The notes beneath the pieces were generated by a model. It was not told the DNA's origin. It worked only from the letters and a program-made list of their open reading frames with translations, and ran no database searches. A stretch of 64,000 nt of DNA, from the NCBI GenBank assembly GCA_023014365.1, contig JAEBUN010000014.1, positions 992,001-1,056,000 of the forward strand, in the 5' to 3' direction. Every line of letters begins with the position of its first letter. Within the stretch, counting starts at the first letter, position 1. Of the stretch, positions 32,848 through 47,694 are shown in pieces. This DNA is from Lepiota brunneoincarnata. Taxonomy: Eukaryota; Basidiomycota; Agaricomycetes; Agaricales; Agaricaceae. Position numbers and translations under genes: made by a program.

Positions 32848-33663
32848 TCAAAAGCCTTCATCATCCGAATGCGAAACCGATGCAACAGTTTCGTCCTTGC
32901 CTTTTTTGAAAATGTCCCACGCTTTCCTTTCTGGGCAATCGGACTTGAAATGGCCCAACGTATCACAAAAGAAGCACCGGACTTTGGCAGGTGGCTTGGC
33001 ATGGGAAACTCCCAAAGCATCGTCGGGTTCTGCCTTTACTTGTGTCGCAGGCATCTGGGTGGTCTGTCGGACTTCTTCGTTTAGGAGGCGGGTAATGACA
33101 AGGGAAAGTGTTAGGGTGTTGGGGGCCATTGAATCAAAGTTGATAATAAGATTATCGTAAGATCGGGGAAGGCCCATCGTGATTGCGAGAATCTTATCCT
33201 GTTCTGGGATAACAATACCTGCCTTCTCCATTCGAAAAACCAAGCCTTGAATATGAGCGATCCAAGCTTGCATCATTTGGGAATTGGTCTTCTTGGCGGT
33301 GAGAAACCTCCTCCGGAGGGAGAGTATCGTAGCGAAGCCAGCTGCTCAATGAATCCTCTCGAAAGTCTGCCAGATCTCCATTGGGTCACGTGATGTCGTA
33401 TGCGCTAGCTGATTATCCTCCACTCATAGAATTATCTCGGCCCGTGCCTGGGCCATCTTCTCCTTACTCCTCTTTTCCTTCTTCTTCAAAAAATCTGCAG
33501 CAATTTCATCATCGTTCTTCCCTTCCACTACTTCAATCTCCACCATTCCCCACAGGCCCTGTCTTACAAGGATAGCTTCCATTCGTACAGCCCACTTGGC
33601 ATAGTTGGTGTCGTTTAGGCGTGTCATGGAAATTGATCCGGAGCTCATTTCGGTTGACATCAT
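32848..33663 (-). pseudogene. Copia-type gag with two TGA stops
   Basis: One minus-strand frame runs through the whole region. It starts with a DUF4219-like segment (ISMTRLNDTNYAKWAVRMEA), continues with a UBN2-type capsid core (LGL-like block LTAKKTNSQMMQAWIAHIQG) and ends with a CCHC zinc knuckle, C-F-F-C-D-T-L-G-H-F-K-S-D-C. Two in-frame TGA codons interrupt it, after AEIIL (about 33424) and after FERIH (about 33347). Both sit where an arginine CGA would restore the frame. Confidence 0.75.
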
Positions 33664-33824
33664 GAGAAGTTTGGCAATAGGAAAGGAGGGGGTTCTTCAG
33701 GGTTGTCTTCTTCGGGTAATCGGGTTCTTCAGGTTTCTTTTGCAGTATGGCGGAACTGCGGCCGTCTTCTGCAACATAACGCGTTGCGGGCGGGACACGA
33801 TAATGAGGGTTTGCTGCACATTTG

Positions 33825-34025
33825 TGTTGGATTTAAGGAAATCAGCGAGAAAAGCAGGGACCCATTGCAAACACGCGGGGGTTCGTCTCTGTTTGTACCT
33901 ATTATATACACCTGGTAATAATAAGACTCTAGAAATGAAGTAAAACAATAAAAGTAATTGGAAACAGGAATGAAATAGAATAATAACTGAGTATCCAAGC
34001 CAGCGGAGCGCTCGATATTCTAACA
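33825..34025 (-). repeat. LTR of the gag-only copia element (5' LTR in coding sense)
   Basis: 201 bp partner of the LTR at 32604-32804. The target duplication CACCA follows directly at 34026-34030 and overlaps the end of a foldback element. Confidence 0.85.
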
Positions 34026-34028
34026 CAC

Positions 34029-34365
34029 CACTCTACTAGAAACCTCCACAGTTTTTTTGCACCTTTATCTATGTAGAAAGTTCATATCTTGAGGGGGTCC
34101 ATAGCTGTTAATCGAGTGGACCCACTGCATCTTAGCGCTAGTTTGCTTATGTAAGTGCAGAATACAAAGAGAAAAACAAAGGGGGGCAGGCACATGACAT
34201 GGTTTCTTTTGTTTTGTTTTGTATTCTGCATTTATAAATGGCCACCAGAAAACTAGTGCTAAGACATGGTGGGCCCACTGTATTAACAGATGGGCCCCCT
34301 TGAGAGGTGAACTATCTACATGGGTGAAAGTCTGAAAGAATGTGGAGGTTTCTAGTAGTGTAGTG
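34029..34365. mobile_element. Foldback MITE
   Basis: The left arm (34029-34170) and the reverse complement of the right arm (34215-34365) align over most of their length. They share CTACTAGAAACCTCCACA, CTATGTAGA-AGTTCA, GTTAAT--AGTGG-CCCAC, CTTAGC-CTAGTTT and TGCAGAATACAAA. The unit is about 337 bp with almost no unique centre and no coding capacity, so it is a miniature inverted-repeat element. The arm tip seen best on the right begins CACTACACTACTAG. The copia element has inserted exactly at its left tip. Confidence 0.7.
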
Positions 34366-34370
34366 ACATG

Positions 34371-34980
34371 GCATGGTCACATCACTTGTAGTATACAAAA
34401 TCTTTACCTTCATACAGACCCTCCTCCCTCGCTTGCCAGCCTTCAATTTTGCATGTATAGCATGCAATATCCAGCACCCCCTCCAACTCCTGACCATGCC
34501 TGACACCCACAAATAGATGAACACATCACTGAAAATGAGACCACCCTACAAGGTGCCAACCCTGGCACTATCCTCATCCAACACTTCCAATTACACCCTG
34601 CCTTTGACATAACCAGACATCCCTAATGAGACAGCATCCCAACCATCACCAACACTAACACCAACACCAAACTGCTGTGGTTAAAGCCACCAACCCAACA
34701 TATCCCACTACTTGCCCCCAATCTTCAGCCTCAGCCTTCCCTCAACACTTGGAGTTCAAACCACCCAACGAGCCAGATTTCCGAATACACTACCACTTTT
34801 GGTCACATCCCAAATAAGCATGATCTTCTAGTGCTATGGGTTTATGCACCCTCTACCACTATGGGCTTGCACACCTTTTATTTGCTATGGGTCTACACAC
34901 CCCTCTATCTATTTTGGTAGGGTCTGCGCACCAACTATCTGCTTTGCTGTTGGTTTATGCAGCCTTTATCTGCCACAATA
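34371..34980 (+). repeat. Dispersed CpG-poor repeat with CTATGGGTTTATGCACC-like units
   Basis: This region shares blocks with 39430-39590 (inverted) and with 40550-41290 (direct). They include CCAGCCTTCAATTTTGC, CACAATATC-AGCA-CC, GAGACCACCCTACAA and the later GCTATGGGTTTATGCACC-type motif, repeated several times. It is probably a decayed relative of the inverted-repeat element at 39299-41455. No coding sequence is seen. Confidence 0.55.
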
Positions 34981-35369
34981 AGAGTTGACTCTTGCAAAAG
35001 TTTCAGTTCTATGTTTTACTCACACTCAGTAAGGGAGTGACTGGACCACAGACCATAACTCAAACATTGTTTTGGGGGTGTAACATATTAAGAAGGCCTT
35101 GTACTGGACCTGACCCCAATCTTTGTATGTAACAGGCTCCAGTAGACTGTTGTGGACCAGTTATCATTTGAACACTACAAGATAGGCAGTCAGACATTAG
35201 CTTGGGCAGCAAAACATGTGGGTATAGTATATTACACTATAAATTCAGACTGCAGCCTTGTAATATGCTATGAATCTGATGATTGGCCGTGTTGCAGACA
35301 TGACACCTGAAAGGGCTCTCATTTGTGGAAGCAGATTACACTGACTTAGCCTATGACAATTTACATGCA
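34981..35369. other. Unrecognised CpG-poor DNA before CHAT2
   Basis: No gene or recognisable element is seen. The region has almost no CG dinucleotides and continues into the decayed CHAT2 coding sequence. Confidence 0.45.
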
Positions 35370-38419
<3,050 letters not shown>

Positions 38420-38964
38420 GGCCCTCAATGCATTGCTTGGATGGACAGATGATTCAGACTGCACAAGTTGTCTGACATGAAGCTAGGGATAATATTGTTG
38501 TATGCAAACAACTAGGTGCACAGTTGGTAAGGGGCAAAGGTAAGAGCAAACACATACTCACTTGGTATGGAAGAAAGTGGAACTGGGTGAAGGTGGGTGA
38601 ACCTGGTGTTAGCAGTAAGGGAACACCATCCATGCTATCACAGCCTCACTTGACCAGGCCAAAACAGACAAAAAAGTCCTGTCTTGCTGTAATCATATGC
38701 CACAACAGGTCACAGCTGGGATGCACCTGGTATCCATGCTGAAACCTACCTGTGTGGACTAAGCTAGCTGAAACCAGTTAAATCCTTCAAAGTGGAGCAG
38801 ATGTTTAATTCTGGACCTGGCACAGCTAAGGAGTCATCTGGAAACAGCCTGAGTATGCTGACAATGACTGTCCAACCAGACTGGGAACTGAGATCTTGTT
38901 GCGGAATGAAGGTGCTGAGAGGACATTTGGAGAAATCTGGAGCAGCCACAGATAGGGCCAGCAA

Positions 38965-39298
38965 AGTTGGAATTCTCATCAAATGATGTGGCATATGGGA
39001 GCATAAGGTTGTTTCTTTTCACCAGTGTAGATGCAAGAGCAGCACAAGAATGGCAACATGATGGCTGAGCAGAGCGGAGAGTGGGGGTTTCAGCCATTGA
39101 ACCATTGACCAAAGGCCCAAATGAGGAAAGTGAGAGTAAATCTGCCCATGAGATCTTCGCATGGACTCAAATAATTTGGTGGGGTCAAGATGGCCAGTTT
39201 TCCACTGTGAGGGGTCCAGATAAAATAAGATATCTACTATACCTTGTGGGTGGTGTAAGATGACAGAACCCAGTACTGCACAGGCTTAGAGAGGGAGA
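38965..39298 (+). repeat. Copy of the recyclin 3' flank
   Basis: Matches 19540-19880 with many CG-to-TG/CA changes. Shared landmarks are GGAATTCTCATCAAATGATG, GAGCAGCACAAGA, CAAAGG-CCAAA and AGGGGTCCAGATAAAATAAG. It shows that the CHAT2 locus, like CHAT1 and CHAT4, derives from a recyclin-linked duplication. The stretch 38420-38964 between it and the CHAT2 start holds the CHAT2 leader intron (38483-38561) and otherwise nothing recognised. Confidence 0.65.
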
Positions 39299-41455
39299 TA
39301 GGGCTTTCCTTAAGCCCTGTTGACCCCAGGTGGTGAGGCCAAGGAGGAAACAGTCACCCAGAACTGTGTGCCTCTTGATTGGACCTGTCTCAAGTCCAAT
39401 AGAAGGAGAGTGAAGGAAGGAATGATATTAAAAAATGATATGGATGGGTGGGTTGTGGGAAGGATGCTAGATATTGTGTGATATGCACCCGAAATTGAAG
39501 GCTGGTGAGTGAGGGTTTGTACAAAAGTAAACATTTTGCACACTACAGGTGATGTGACCATGTCACATGCCTGCCCTTGCAGCAGCTGGCTCAAGGGGCA
39601 ATTTATGTGGGACTTTCAGCTGTTAGATATGTAATAATAATATCCACAAGTGTATTGAGCACATAATGATAATGATAAGAATAGGGGAACTGGCTCACCT
39701 CAGTTGCACCTGCCCACTTTGGAAGTTAGGGGCATCCCTCACTAGGGACAAGGGTGCCTTGCAGGAGCACAAGTGAACAGAACCAACATCTATTCAAGGG
39801 GGGACTAAGGAACTTGACATTTCCTAGCTACCATATATGTGAGGTAGCAGATTCTAATAGATGACACATTGAAGAAGTATGAATCCTGGTGTAAGCCAGG
39901 TCCACAGGCTTGCAACACCATTGTGTTGCTATGGCATTGGCATGTTTGCCACTCTGGCAAGATGGGTAGTGCCCAATTGTGGATTTACCGAAGATGAGCC
40001 GTTTCAATAGAGGTAAATACCACCAATAAGTTTGTGAATTGTGAACAATATCTATTGCAACTGTGAGTTTGACTCTTTCAACCAGCTGGTGCCCAAGTTT
40101 GGGTGACATGGCCAGGTTCACAATGACTTGCCATCCCATTCCAACTCTTGTGCCATGCTGTGATGCTGTCACATATGCCATCTCCAATGGAGGGTTCATT
40201 TCATTTCTGTCTGTTGCCCTGAGATGCTAAGATTCAACAGTTGGCATCCTATCAAACACAACCCCACTCCATCCTCACATATAACCGATAGCTGGCAACT
40301 GCTGCATCCAATCATTACCATGGAAAATTGACCAAATTCTGTTTGTCCAATTCATCTCAAGGTGACAAGCTCAGCATCTTTCCACTTGCATGCAAACTTT
40401 CTAAGTAGCTGGATCCCCCACAATATACTCTAACTCTCATTAGCTTGTACAACACCTAGAATTACCCTGCTTTGACATCCCTACCTCCCCCCATGCTCTG
40501 TCAATGACTCAAAACCAACTTCCCCTTTCTCCATCATCTTTATGGCCTAGAAATATCCCTCACTTCCCAACCTTCAATTTTGCGTGTATACCACACAATA
40601 TCTAGCATCCTTTTTCAACTACTGGCCATACCTGATACCAGCAACTTGACAAACATGTCACTGACTATGAGACCACCCTACAACACACCAACCTTGACAC
40701 TATCACCATCTGACACTTGCAATACACTCAGCCAGCAATGGAACCAGATGCCTCGTATGGAACAGCAGCCCAACGATCACCAACACCAACACCAACACCA
40801 ACACTAACACCACCACCACTTGCCACCAACCCCTGGCCCCTGCCCTCCCTCAACTGCCAGATCTCAACAAACCTTTTTTTTTCCAAATTTGCTACCACTG
40901 TTGAACACACCCCCAAGATTCCCTAGCACTATGGATTCATGCACCTTATTTGCTATGGGTTTACACACCCCCTTATTTGCTATTGGTCTGCACACCGCCA
41001 ATTTGCTACGAGTTCACACCACCGCCTCTGTCCACTATGGGCGTATGCACCCCCTAGGTGCCCTTGATCTACTATGGGTGAGTGCACTCCTTCCCACCTG
41101 CTACTGGTTTATGCCCCCTCTATTCACTACATGGGTACACACCCTCTTTTTGCTATTGGTTTACACACCTCCCTTCACTATGGGTTTATGCACCTGCCAT
41201 TCGCTATGGGCGTACGCACCCTCTATTCACTACGAGGGTACTCACCCTCTATTTGCCATGAATGTATGAACCTCTACCTGCTACAAGGATATACACCCTG
41301 ATTCACTTTGGGACCTGTACTCCCCCTTACCGTTGTTGAACCACCTGTTAGGGGTGAGCTTGCCCTGTCAGCACCATGTCGGCTGTGGCGGTTCTTTGGG
41401 TGACCTGACTGTGCCCCACCGCCCAGGGTCAATGGGGCTTGAGGAAAGCCCTGGC
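39299..41455. mobile_element. Putative terminal-inverted-repeat element, 2.1 kb, non-coding
   Basis: The left end GGGCTTTCCTTAAGCCC followed by TGTTGACCCCAGG is matched in inverted orientation by CCCAGGGTCAATGGGGC then TTGAGGAAAGCCC at the right end (about 41420-41452). A looser match extends another 40 bases inward (CAGTCACCCAGAAC against GGTTCTTTGGGTGAC). No transposase frame is present. Short ORFs inside (39310-39594, 39828-40199) look non-coding. The left three quarters are CpG-poor. It may be a non-autonomous DNA transposon; target duplications were not identified. Confidence 0.5.
40925..41295 (+). repeat. Minisatellite with about 30-bp CTATGGGTTTACACACC-like unit
   Basis: Around twelve imperfect units resembling GCTATGGGTTTACACACCC are strung together, with unit length varying from about 25 to 40 bp. 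The same motif is repeated a few times at 34835-34975. The short open frames on the plus strand simply follow the repeat period and are not evidence of a protein. Confidence 0.7.
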
Positions 41456-41579
41456 CCCTCTTCCCCAGCTTACACAATATCGAGTTCTGTTATTCTATGC
41501 TACTGGTAATTGATAATTTATATTTTATGTTACCTAGATGCCTCATGGTGCAAAAACCTATGACATCTTATCTCATGCT

Positions 41580-41730
41580 TGCTTGTGTACTGTACAAGAA
41601 ACATAGGTGGCTTTTGGGTCATCCAGCGGCAAGGAATGCCAGTAGCGGCCTCGGAGTAAATTGAACGCGTGGCTACATGGGTAAATCTACAACACCAAAA
41701 GTGTAGGATATTTGTACCATACAAAGTCAG
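41580..41730 (+). repeat. CHAT3 downstream flank, cut off by retrotransposons
   Basis: Resembles 60540-60690 and 27185-27330, the flanks that lie directly before the CHAT4 and CHAT1 stop codons. Here the match ends at 41730 where an LTR starts, and the CHAT3 coding end resumes only at 58223. It is the other half of the CHAT3 locus. Confidence 0.65.
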
Positions 41731-42744
41731 TGTTAGAGCCAGTGCGGGTCGGGACCGAGGCGGAGGGTCGGGGTGGTAACCTTGATATAAGGTAACCGGG
41801 GGACAGGGCAAAGTCAGTACGTAGACTTCGGGACCGAGGCGGAGTACGTCGGGCGGGGGGTTGGACTTGCGGCCTCAGCGTATGTGCTGTGCCCTCCTAC
41901 TGTCCTAGTCCGTATTTCAGGAAGTTGGGGCCGAAGCGGAGCGAGGCAGAAGAGAGGAGAGGATAGAGAACAGGGAGCTGGTCCGCTGCTCGATTTGATT
42001 ATCAGACTGAGGAGTACAAGCCAAGTACCTACAGTATATATACTACTGGCCTTACAAACTATGACTCGTACTGATTACGTGCGGAGCGAAGTGGAGGCCG
42101 ATATAGTTACAAACGGATTACAAACAGATTACGAATGGAATGGAAACCGGTACAGGTATGGAGACCGATAACATATCTTGACTACGGACGGGAAATGGAG
42201 ACTGGAACTAGAGACACCGAGGGTCAGGTGACCACGGCACGTGTGGAGGTGGTCGCGTGATCGGGGCAGTGGGTTGCGGTCGGAGCAAGTCAGGGCCGAG
42301 TCGGAGGGCAGAGGGTTGTTGTGTGGAGCACACATGGAATCGAGAAGCCGAAGTTTAAGTGATTAGACTCTGAGTTGGCATGGATATGACACTTGGTCCT
42401 GTCCTACTAAGCGTGACTTGGAGACGACAGAGCACTATAGTCCAGCTGGTTTTAAGGGCAAAGAGGTATAGGAGGCAAGAACTGTATAACACTAAGATAA
42501 GGATACAAGGGTATGGTACAGTATCCTTATATACTACTATGTGTGGCTGTGCTCCTACTATATATGTCTGGACCCAGGTAAGTGAGTCATATCCTTATCT
42601 ATCTAAGTATAGATTGTTCTGATGGTACTTCTGATAGTTTCAGGATGACAGGTCTTCTATCTATTTATATACTTTGGGTGCTTCTGATAAGAGTTCCTTC
42701 CGGTGAGGCTTCTGATAAGGGGTTTAAGGGGACTTCTGATAACA
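41731..42744 (-). repeat. 3' LTR of element 1
   Basis: About 1,014 bp, nearly identical to 49935-50931. It contains two short indels relative to the partner (for example an extra AGTACGTAGA near 41815 and an extra TCCTG near 42398). A TATATACTACTATGTGTGG segment near 42530 lies in both copies. Confidence 0.85.
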
Positions 42745-42817
42745 TTACCCCGTTTCTAAGGTTATATTCCATTATAACCATTTTACATCTTTTCCTTCTG
42801 TTGTGTTTGGGTGGAGT

Positions 42818-43768
42818 TTAGAAATCTCCTACTGGTTCTCCACATATATTTGACATGGCAATGTTGTCATATCCATCGTCAAAGTCATCTTCTTCAGGGT
42901 ATTCAAGTCCTGAGTATTGGTAATGGAGCGACGGAGTGTTTTGGGGTCGAGCTGCCATAGGTCTGTTGTAAGGTGTATGTCTTGTTCCTTTTGAGGGACA
43001 TTTGGTTTGTTTATGGTGGGGTTGGAATACTCCACAGTGTGGGCATCTATATTTGATGCAATCATATGAGTAGTGACCAGGGGCATATTGTTTGCAACCG
43101 AGGCATGCAAATTGGGGGCAGTCCATAGCCCAGTGTCCGGTTTGTTTGCATTGAATCCATCGGGATCTGTCATTGGGTTTCGGGTTTGGAATTTGTTGAA
43201 TGGGAGTGGGGGAGTTCCGTATTGGGGTTGGTTTGGTGATTTTACGAAAGGGGTTGTTGTTTCCGATAGGATTCTTTCTTCCTGATGTGGGAGTTGGGGT
43301 GTTTTTGTTGGTGGGAGGTACCACGTTGGTTTGTTTCTTTCTTGGCATTTGGGACATGAGTCCTTGGCGGGTGAGGAGGAATGCCTCGTAATTCTCAGTC
43401 CATTTTCATTGGGCGTGGAATGCATCATGGAGGAGTTTTGTTTGTTTGACATGATGGATATAGTTTGACCATACTTCTTGGTCGTAATTGCTGATGGGGG
43501 CTTTGTTGACTTTGTCGGTGAGGAATTGGGTGGAAGCGATGGTGCGTAAGTCTTCTATGCTTGTTATGATTGGTTTGATACTTGTTACTCCAGCTGTGTG
43601 GAAGTGGATGGGTAGGGCGGCTACTGGTTCTGGTTCGGGTGTAGTGTTGGGGTCAGGAGTTTCTGGGGTCAGGTGTTTCGTCTCTGGCATTGATGAAGGC
43701 GTTGGAGGGAGTGAATGGGCATGGCTTTGGGATTGGAGTCGGGGAATTTCTTTTGACATTGGGATCAT
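42818..43768 (-). pseudogene. Extra ORF of element 1: protein with three zinc knuckles
   Basis: A frame downstream of pol reads from ATG 43768 to a stop at 42818, about 316 codons, broken once by TGA at 43408-43406. The first half is Pro/Thr-rich with SNYDQEVWSNYIHHVKQTKL. The second half has basic low complexity and three cysteine/histidine knuckles in a row: CKQTGHWAMDC, CLGCKQYAPGHYSYDC and CPHCGVFQPHHKQTKC. It ends with an acidic PEEDDFDDGYDNI. It lies where some LTR elements have an envelope-like gene, but no signal peptide or membrane helix is seen. A second nucleic-acid-binding, Gag-like accessory protein is inferred. Confidence 0.65.
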
Positions 43769-43858
43769 CAATGATGATGACAGAGGAGGTGGTGGAGGAA
43801 GAGGAGAAGGGGGGAGTGGATTGGGGGTGGATGAGGTCGAGGTTGTTCATGGACATTA

Positions 43859-46800
43859 TCAAGTACGTTTGTTGGTAGAGCAAAGTTGCTTCTGGTAGGT
43901 TCTGGGTAGTTCCTGGTTGTTGCTGTTAAGTTGATGTATCTCTTTATACTCTTCTAAGTATTCATCAGCGTTATTGTGGAGTTCTTCTTCGGATATCCAT
44001 TGGTTCTCCATGTGGGAGTATCCTTTCCAATGTATGTAGTATTGGAGTCTTCCTCGGTATTGGCAGTGATTGAGGATAGCTTCTATTTCGTATTCTTCTT
44101 CTTCATTGATGATGTCTGGTGGTGGTGGCGTCGGATGAGGTCCGTATGCTTCTGTTTCATTGTATGGGGTTAAGAGGTTTCGGTGGAATACTGGATGTAT
44201 CTTCCATTTGATCAGAAGTTTTAATTTGTATGTGAGTGGTGATAAGACTTCTGAAATAGGGAAGGGTCCTAGTCGTTTTGGGGATATTTTGTTGGAGATG
44301 AAGGGGAGTTTGAGGTTTTTGGCTTCTAGCCATACTTTTTGATGTGTTTCAAGGGGTTTGACAGTTCTTCTGGTTCTTTGTTTCATAATGTCAGCAGAGA
44401 GTTGATGTGCCGTGTGTGCTTCTTTTCTGGCGTCATCAAGGAGTCTGATGCGTTCATCTACTGATGGAAAGTTCGAAGTTTCCATTACCATGGGTATCGG
44501 CGGAGGGTTGTATCCCATGATGAGTTCGAATGGGGATTTCTGCCTTGAGGCATGTATTTTGGAGTTGTGTGCGAACTTGGCAATAGGGAGGGTCTCTGAC
44601 CAGTCAAGAGGGTTCCTGGTGCAGTATATGGCGAGATAGGTCTCGATTTCTTGGTTGTATTGTTCGGTGGAACCATCTGTCTGGGGATGGTATGCAGTTG
44701 AGAATGCCTGTTGGATGTTTAGATGTTTGGCTAGTTGTCGGAGGGAGTTGGCAGCGAATCTGGGGTCTCGATCTGATATGATCTTATCGGGTAATCCAAA
44801 TCTGGTGAAGACTTTTTCTATTAATAGTCATCCGATGTCATTGGCATTTGATCGATCTGAGGTTGGGATGAAAATTACCCCCTTCGTAAGGCCGTGGTCC
44901 ACCACAGACAATATCGCATTGTGGCCAGCGCTAGGCGGTAGACCGGTGATAAGATCCCATGAGATCTGTGCAAATGGGCGTTTGGAAGATGATGGTGGGA
45001 TTGGTTGAGTTGGTGCATGATTTGGTCTGCGTATGATTTTGTGTTGCTGACACTCTGGACAGCCTTTGACGTAGTTCTTTATGAACGTTGACATTCCTGG
45101 CCAATATACTTCTTTCTTGGCAAGGCGGTATGTTTCTTGTTCTCCAGGGTGGCCACAAGTAGGGTGGTCGTGGTATCTTGCGGTGACATTGCGTCTGAGT
45201 TGGAGGTCTTCTGGAATAATGACACGTTCTTGGAACGTGAGGAGTGGACCATTTGAGGTCAGAACTATTCCGAAGTCTTTATCGGCAGTGTTAGGATGGG
45301 TTTCTTTTAGGAGTTTGAATGCTTCAGTGGTCCTAGCATCGTATTTGGGTGATTCCGTGATTCTTTCTTGGAGTTCCATATCAACAGTGGCAATAAAGAG
45401 GTGTTCTGGGAGTATTGTGATCAGGTTTTGATCTTCTATGTCAGCAGTGGCGACAAAGAGGTTGTTTGGGAGCATGGTGACATCTTTGTTATCGTTATCC
45501 TCATCAGGGATGTGGTCTGGACGTCTTGATAGGGCATCTGGTGCAGGGATCTTTGATCCTGGGATGTGTTCTAATTTGAAGTTGTAGTCAGCGAGGGTCT
45601 GGACCCATCGTGCTTGTCTGCGGTTGATTTTCTGGGGTTTGCGCCAGTATGTTAGGTTTTGATGATCCGTTCTGATACGGATGGTATGGGGGCTGCCAAG
45701 GAGGTAGTGGCGCCATTCTTCGAGGGCTTGGATAATAGCGAGGAGTTCCCTGTCGTAGATATCGTAGTTGCATTCCGCTGGTCCGAACGTCTTTGAATAG
45801 AATGATACGGGTTTCCATATTCCGTTGATGTTGTGTTGATACAGGACAGCACCTGATGCAAATTTAGAAGCATCGGCTTCTATTTCGAAGGGTTTTGTGG
45901 AGTTGGGCATGAGGAGTACTGGTTCCTTTAGGAATTCATTCTTGAGCATTTCAAATGCTTTCTGTTGTTCTTCTTTCCATTCGAATTTGTTTGATTTGGA
46001 AAGGAGTTGGTTCAGGGGTTTGGTGTGGTGGGAGTAGCTGCGGATGAACTTCCGGTAGAAGTTACAAAATCCGATGAATTTCCGAATGTGTCGAACTGTT
46101 TTTGGTACTGGCCAGTCTTCTATTCCCTTGAGTTTTCCGGGATCCATTTTGATCTCGTCTGGCATGATGATCATGCCAAGGTATTCGAGTCGTTGTTTGT
46201 TGAACTCGCATTTCTCCATTTTGAGGTAGAGGTCGTTTTCCTGCAGGATCTGCAGTACCTTTTCCGTGAGTCGGTCGGTTTCTTCTTGGGTTTTACCGTA
46301 GATTAGGATATCATCCATGTAGATGATGATTCCTCCTTTCTCCATTATTTCGGAGAATAATGTGTCCATCATATGTTGGAACATTGCGGGACTGTTGCAG
46401 AGTCCGAAAAACATGACAGTTGGTTCAAAAAGACCCATGGGAGTCTTGAATGCTGCTTTCCATTGATCGCCATCTTTGATTCTGATGTTATTGTATCCTA
46501 AGCGGACGTCAAGCTTAGTGAAATACTTAGCTCCTTTGAGTTTGTCCATGATAGAGGAAATCATGGGGATTGGGTAAGCATTTTTGACAGTGTGATCGTT
46601 TAGATAACGATAATCTTGGCAGGGTCAGAGGTCTCCTCCTTTCTTGGCAACGAAAAAGAAGGGTGATGCCATAGGGGATTTTGAGGGGTGGATGTAGCCT
46701 TTTCGGAGGTTTTTGTCTATAAATTCCTTCAGCGCTTTTTCTTCGGCAGGTGCCACTTGATAAGGTTTCATCAATTTTGCTTTGAATGTTGGTTTTAGTT

Positions 46801-47690
46801 TGATTTTGTGATCAAACGTTCTTGATGGTGGGAATCGTTCGGAGGCTTTTTTGTTGAATATTCTTGCCCATCAGGCAAATCTCTGGGGAATCTCGGGTGG
46901 TTCCTTGTTTGATTCCGGTTGTTTTCCTTTTTGGTTTGCCGATTTTGTCAGGTTATGTTGCTCATTGTGGAGTGTTGTGGTGTGTGTCGCTTTGGCGTTT
47001 ACTTCTAATGGGGTTAGAAGCATCGGGTTCATTTCTCTTTCCAAAGAGAAGGTGTCAAGGTCAACGTTCGATAGGTTGATGTATTCTTCAGGGTTTTCCT
47101 CGGGTTGGGAGGTTTTTCCAGCCATTATGTCCATGGCGATGGAGTTAAGTTCGACAGGTCGTTGTAGGGTTCTGAGGAGTTTGGAAAAGTCCTGGTGGTT
47201 GATTTGTGGTTTCCAAGAAAACGTCTTGGTTTTCCAGTTGATATTGGGATTGTATTGTTCCAACCAGGGAAATCCGATGATGAGGTCTTTCTCACCAGTA
47301 TTTGTGATGTACACTTCTAGCGTGCAATCTCTTCCATCGATGATGGTTCTGATTTTGATGTATTCATGGATCTTGCCATGTTGATTATCAGTTCCGTCAA
47401 CGTTACTGAGTGGAATTGGTTGGTCCAGCCGTTTGGTTTGATAACCATGTCGTTCAACAACTTTGTGGGAGATGAAATTCCCTTGGGCTCCTGAGTCTAT
47501 CAGGGCGGTGATGGCCACAGGTTTTGATGTCCGTTCACTCCAAATCTCGATGGGTAGGAAAAGGGATCGTTTATTCGGGGATAGTCGTAATTGTACAGAG
47601 TTTATCGAGAAAATGTCCTTCTGGGGGTGAGAGTATGAAATGTCCTTCTGAGTTCTGGAACGTGCAGGGGCACATCGGTTGACAGCGTTC
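43859..47690 (-). pseudogene. Pol polyprotein of element 1
   Basis: One frame runs from about 47690, overlapping the gag end in another frame, to 43859. Domains in order are protease (TALIDSGAQGNFIS), reverse transcriptase with the IIYMDDILIYG catalytic box, RNase H (ASKFASGAVLYQ, YDRELLAIIQALEEWRHYL), integrase zinc finger (GHPGEQETYRLAKKEVYWPG with CPECQQH), the DDE core (SWDLITGLP, SDRDPRF, STEQYN) and a chromodomain (EAILNHCQYRGRLQYYIHWK, GY, NQWI). Three TGA codons break it, at 46873-46871, 46627-46625 (DL*PCQDYR) and 44830-44828 (NDIG*LLIEK). The catalytic residues seen are all intact. The chromodomain places it with chromoviruses. Confidence 0.82.
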
Positions 47691-47694
47691 CTTT

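Larger units (their letters stand above)
32604..34025 (-). mobile_element. Gag-only Ty1/copia-type LTR element, full length with target duplication
   Basis: The element is 1,422 bp with direct LTRs of 201 bp that begin TGTTGGATTT and end TCTAACA. A perfect 5-bp target duplication CACCA flanks it (32599-32603 and 34026-34030). The inside carries only a copia-type gag on the minus strand and no protease, integrase or reverse transcriptase. It is therefore non-autonomous. The LTRs differ at only a few positions, so insertion is recent. Confidence 0.85.

Noticed and set aside
39310..40199. Minus-strand ORFs 39310-39594 and 39828-40199
   Set aside because: They lie in CpG-poor, repeat-like DNA where loss of CGA codons and skewed composition make open frames uninformative.
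40925..41295. Possible CRISPR-like array
   Set aside because: Units vary in length and sequence and there are no unique spacers of constant size; this is a minisatellite in a eukaryotic genome.
40717..41301. Plus-strand ORFs of 69-149 codons
   Set aside because: They follow the minisatellite and a CCAACA repeat; composition is repeat-driven.
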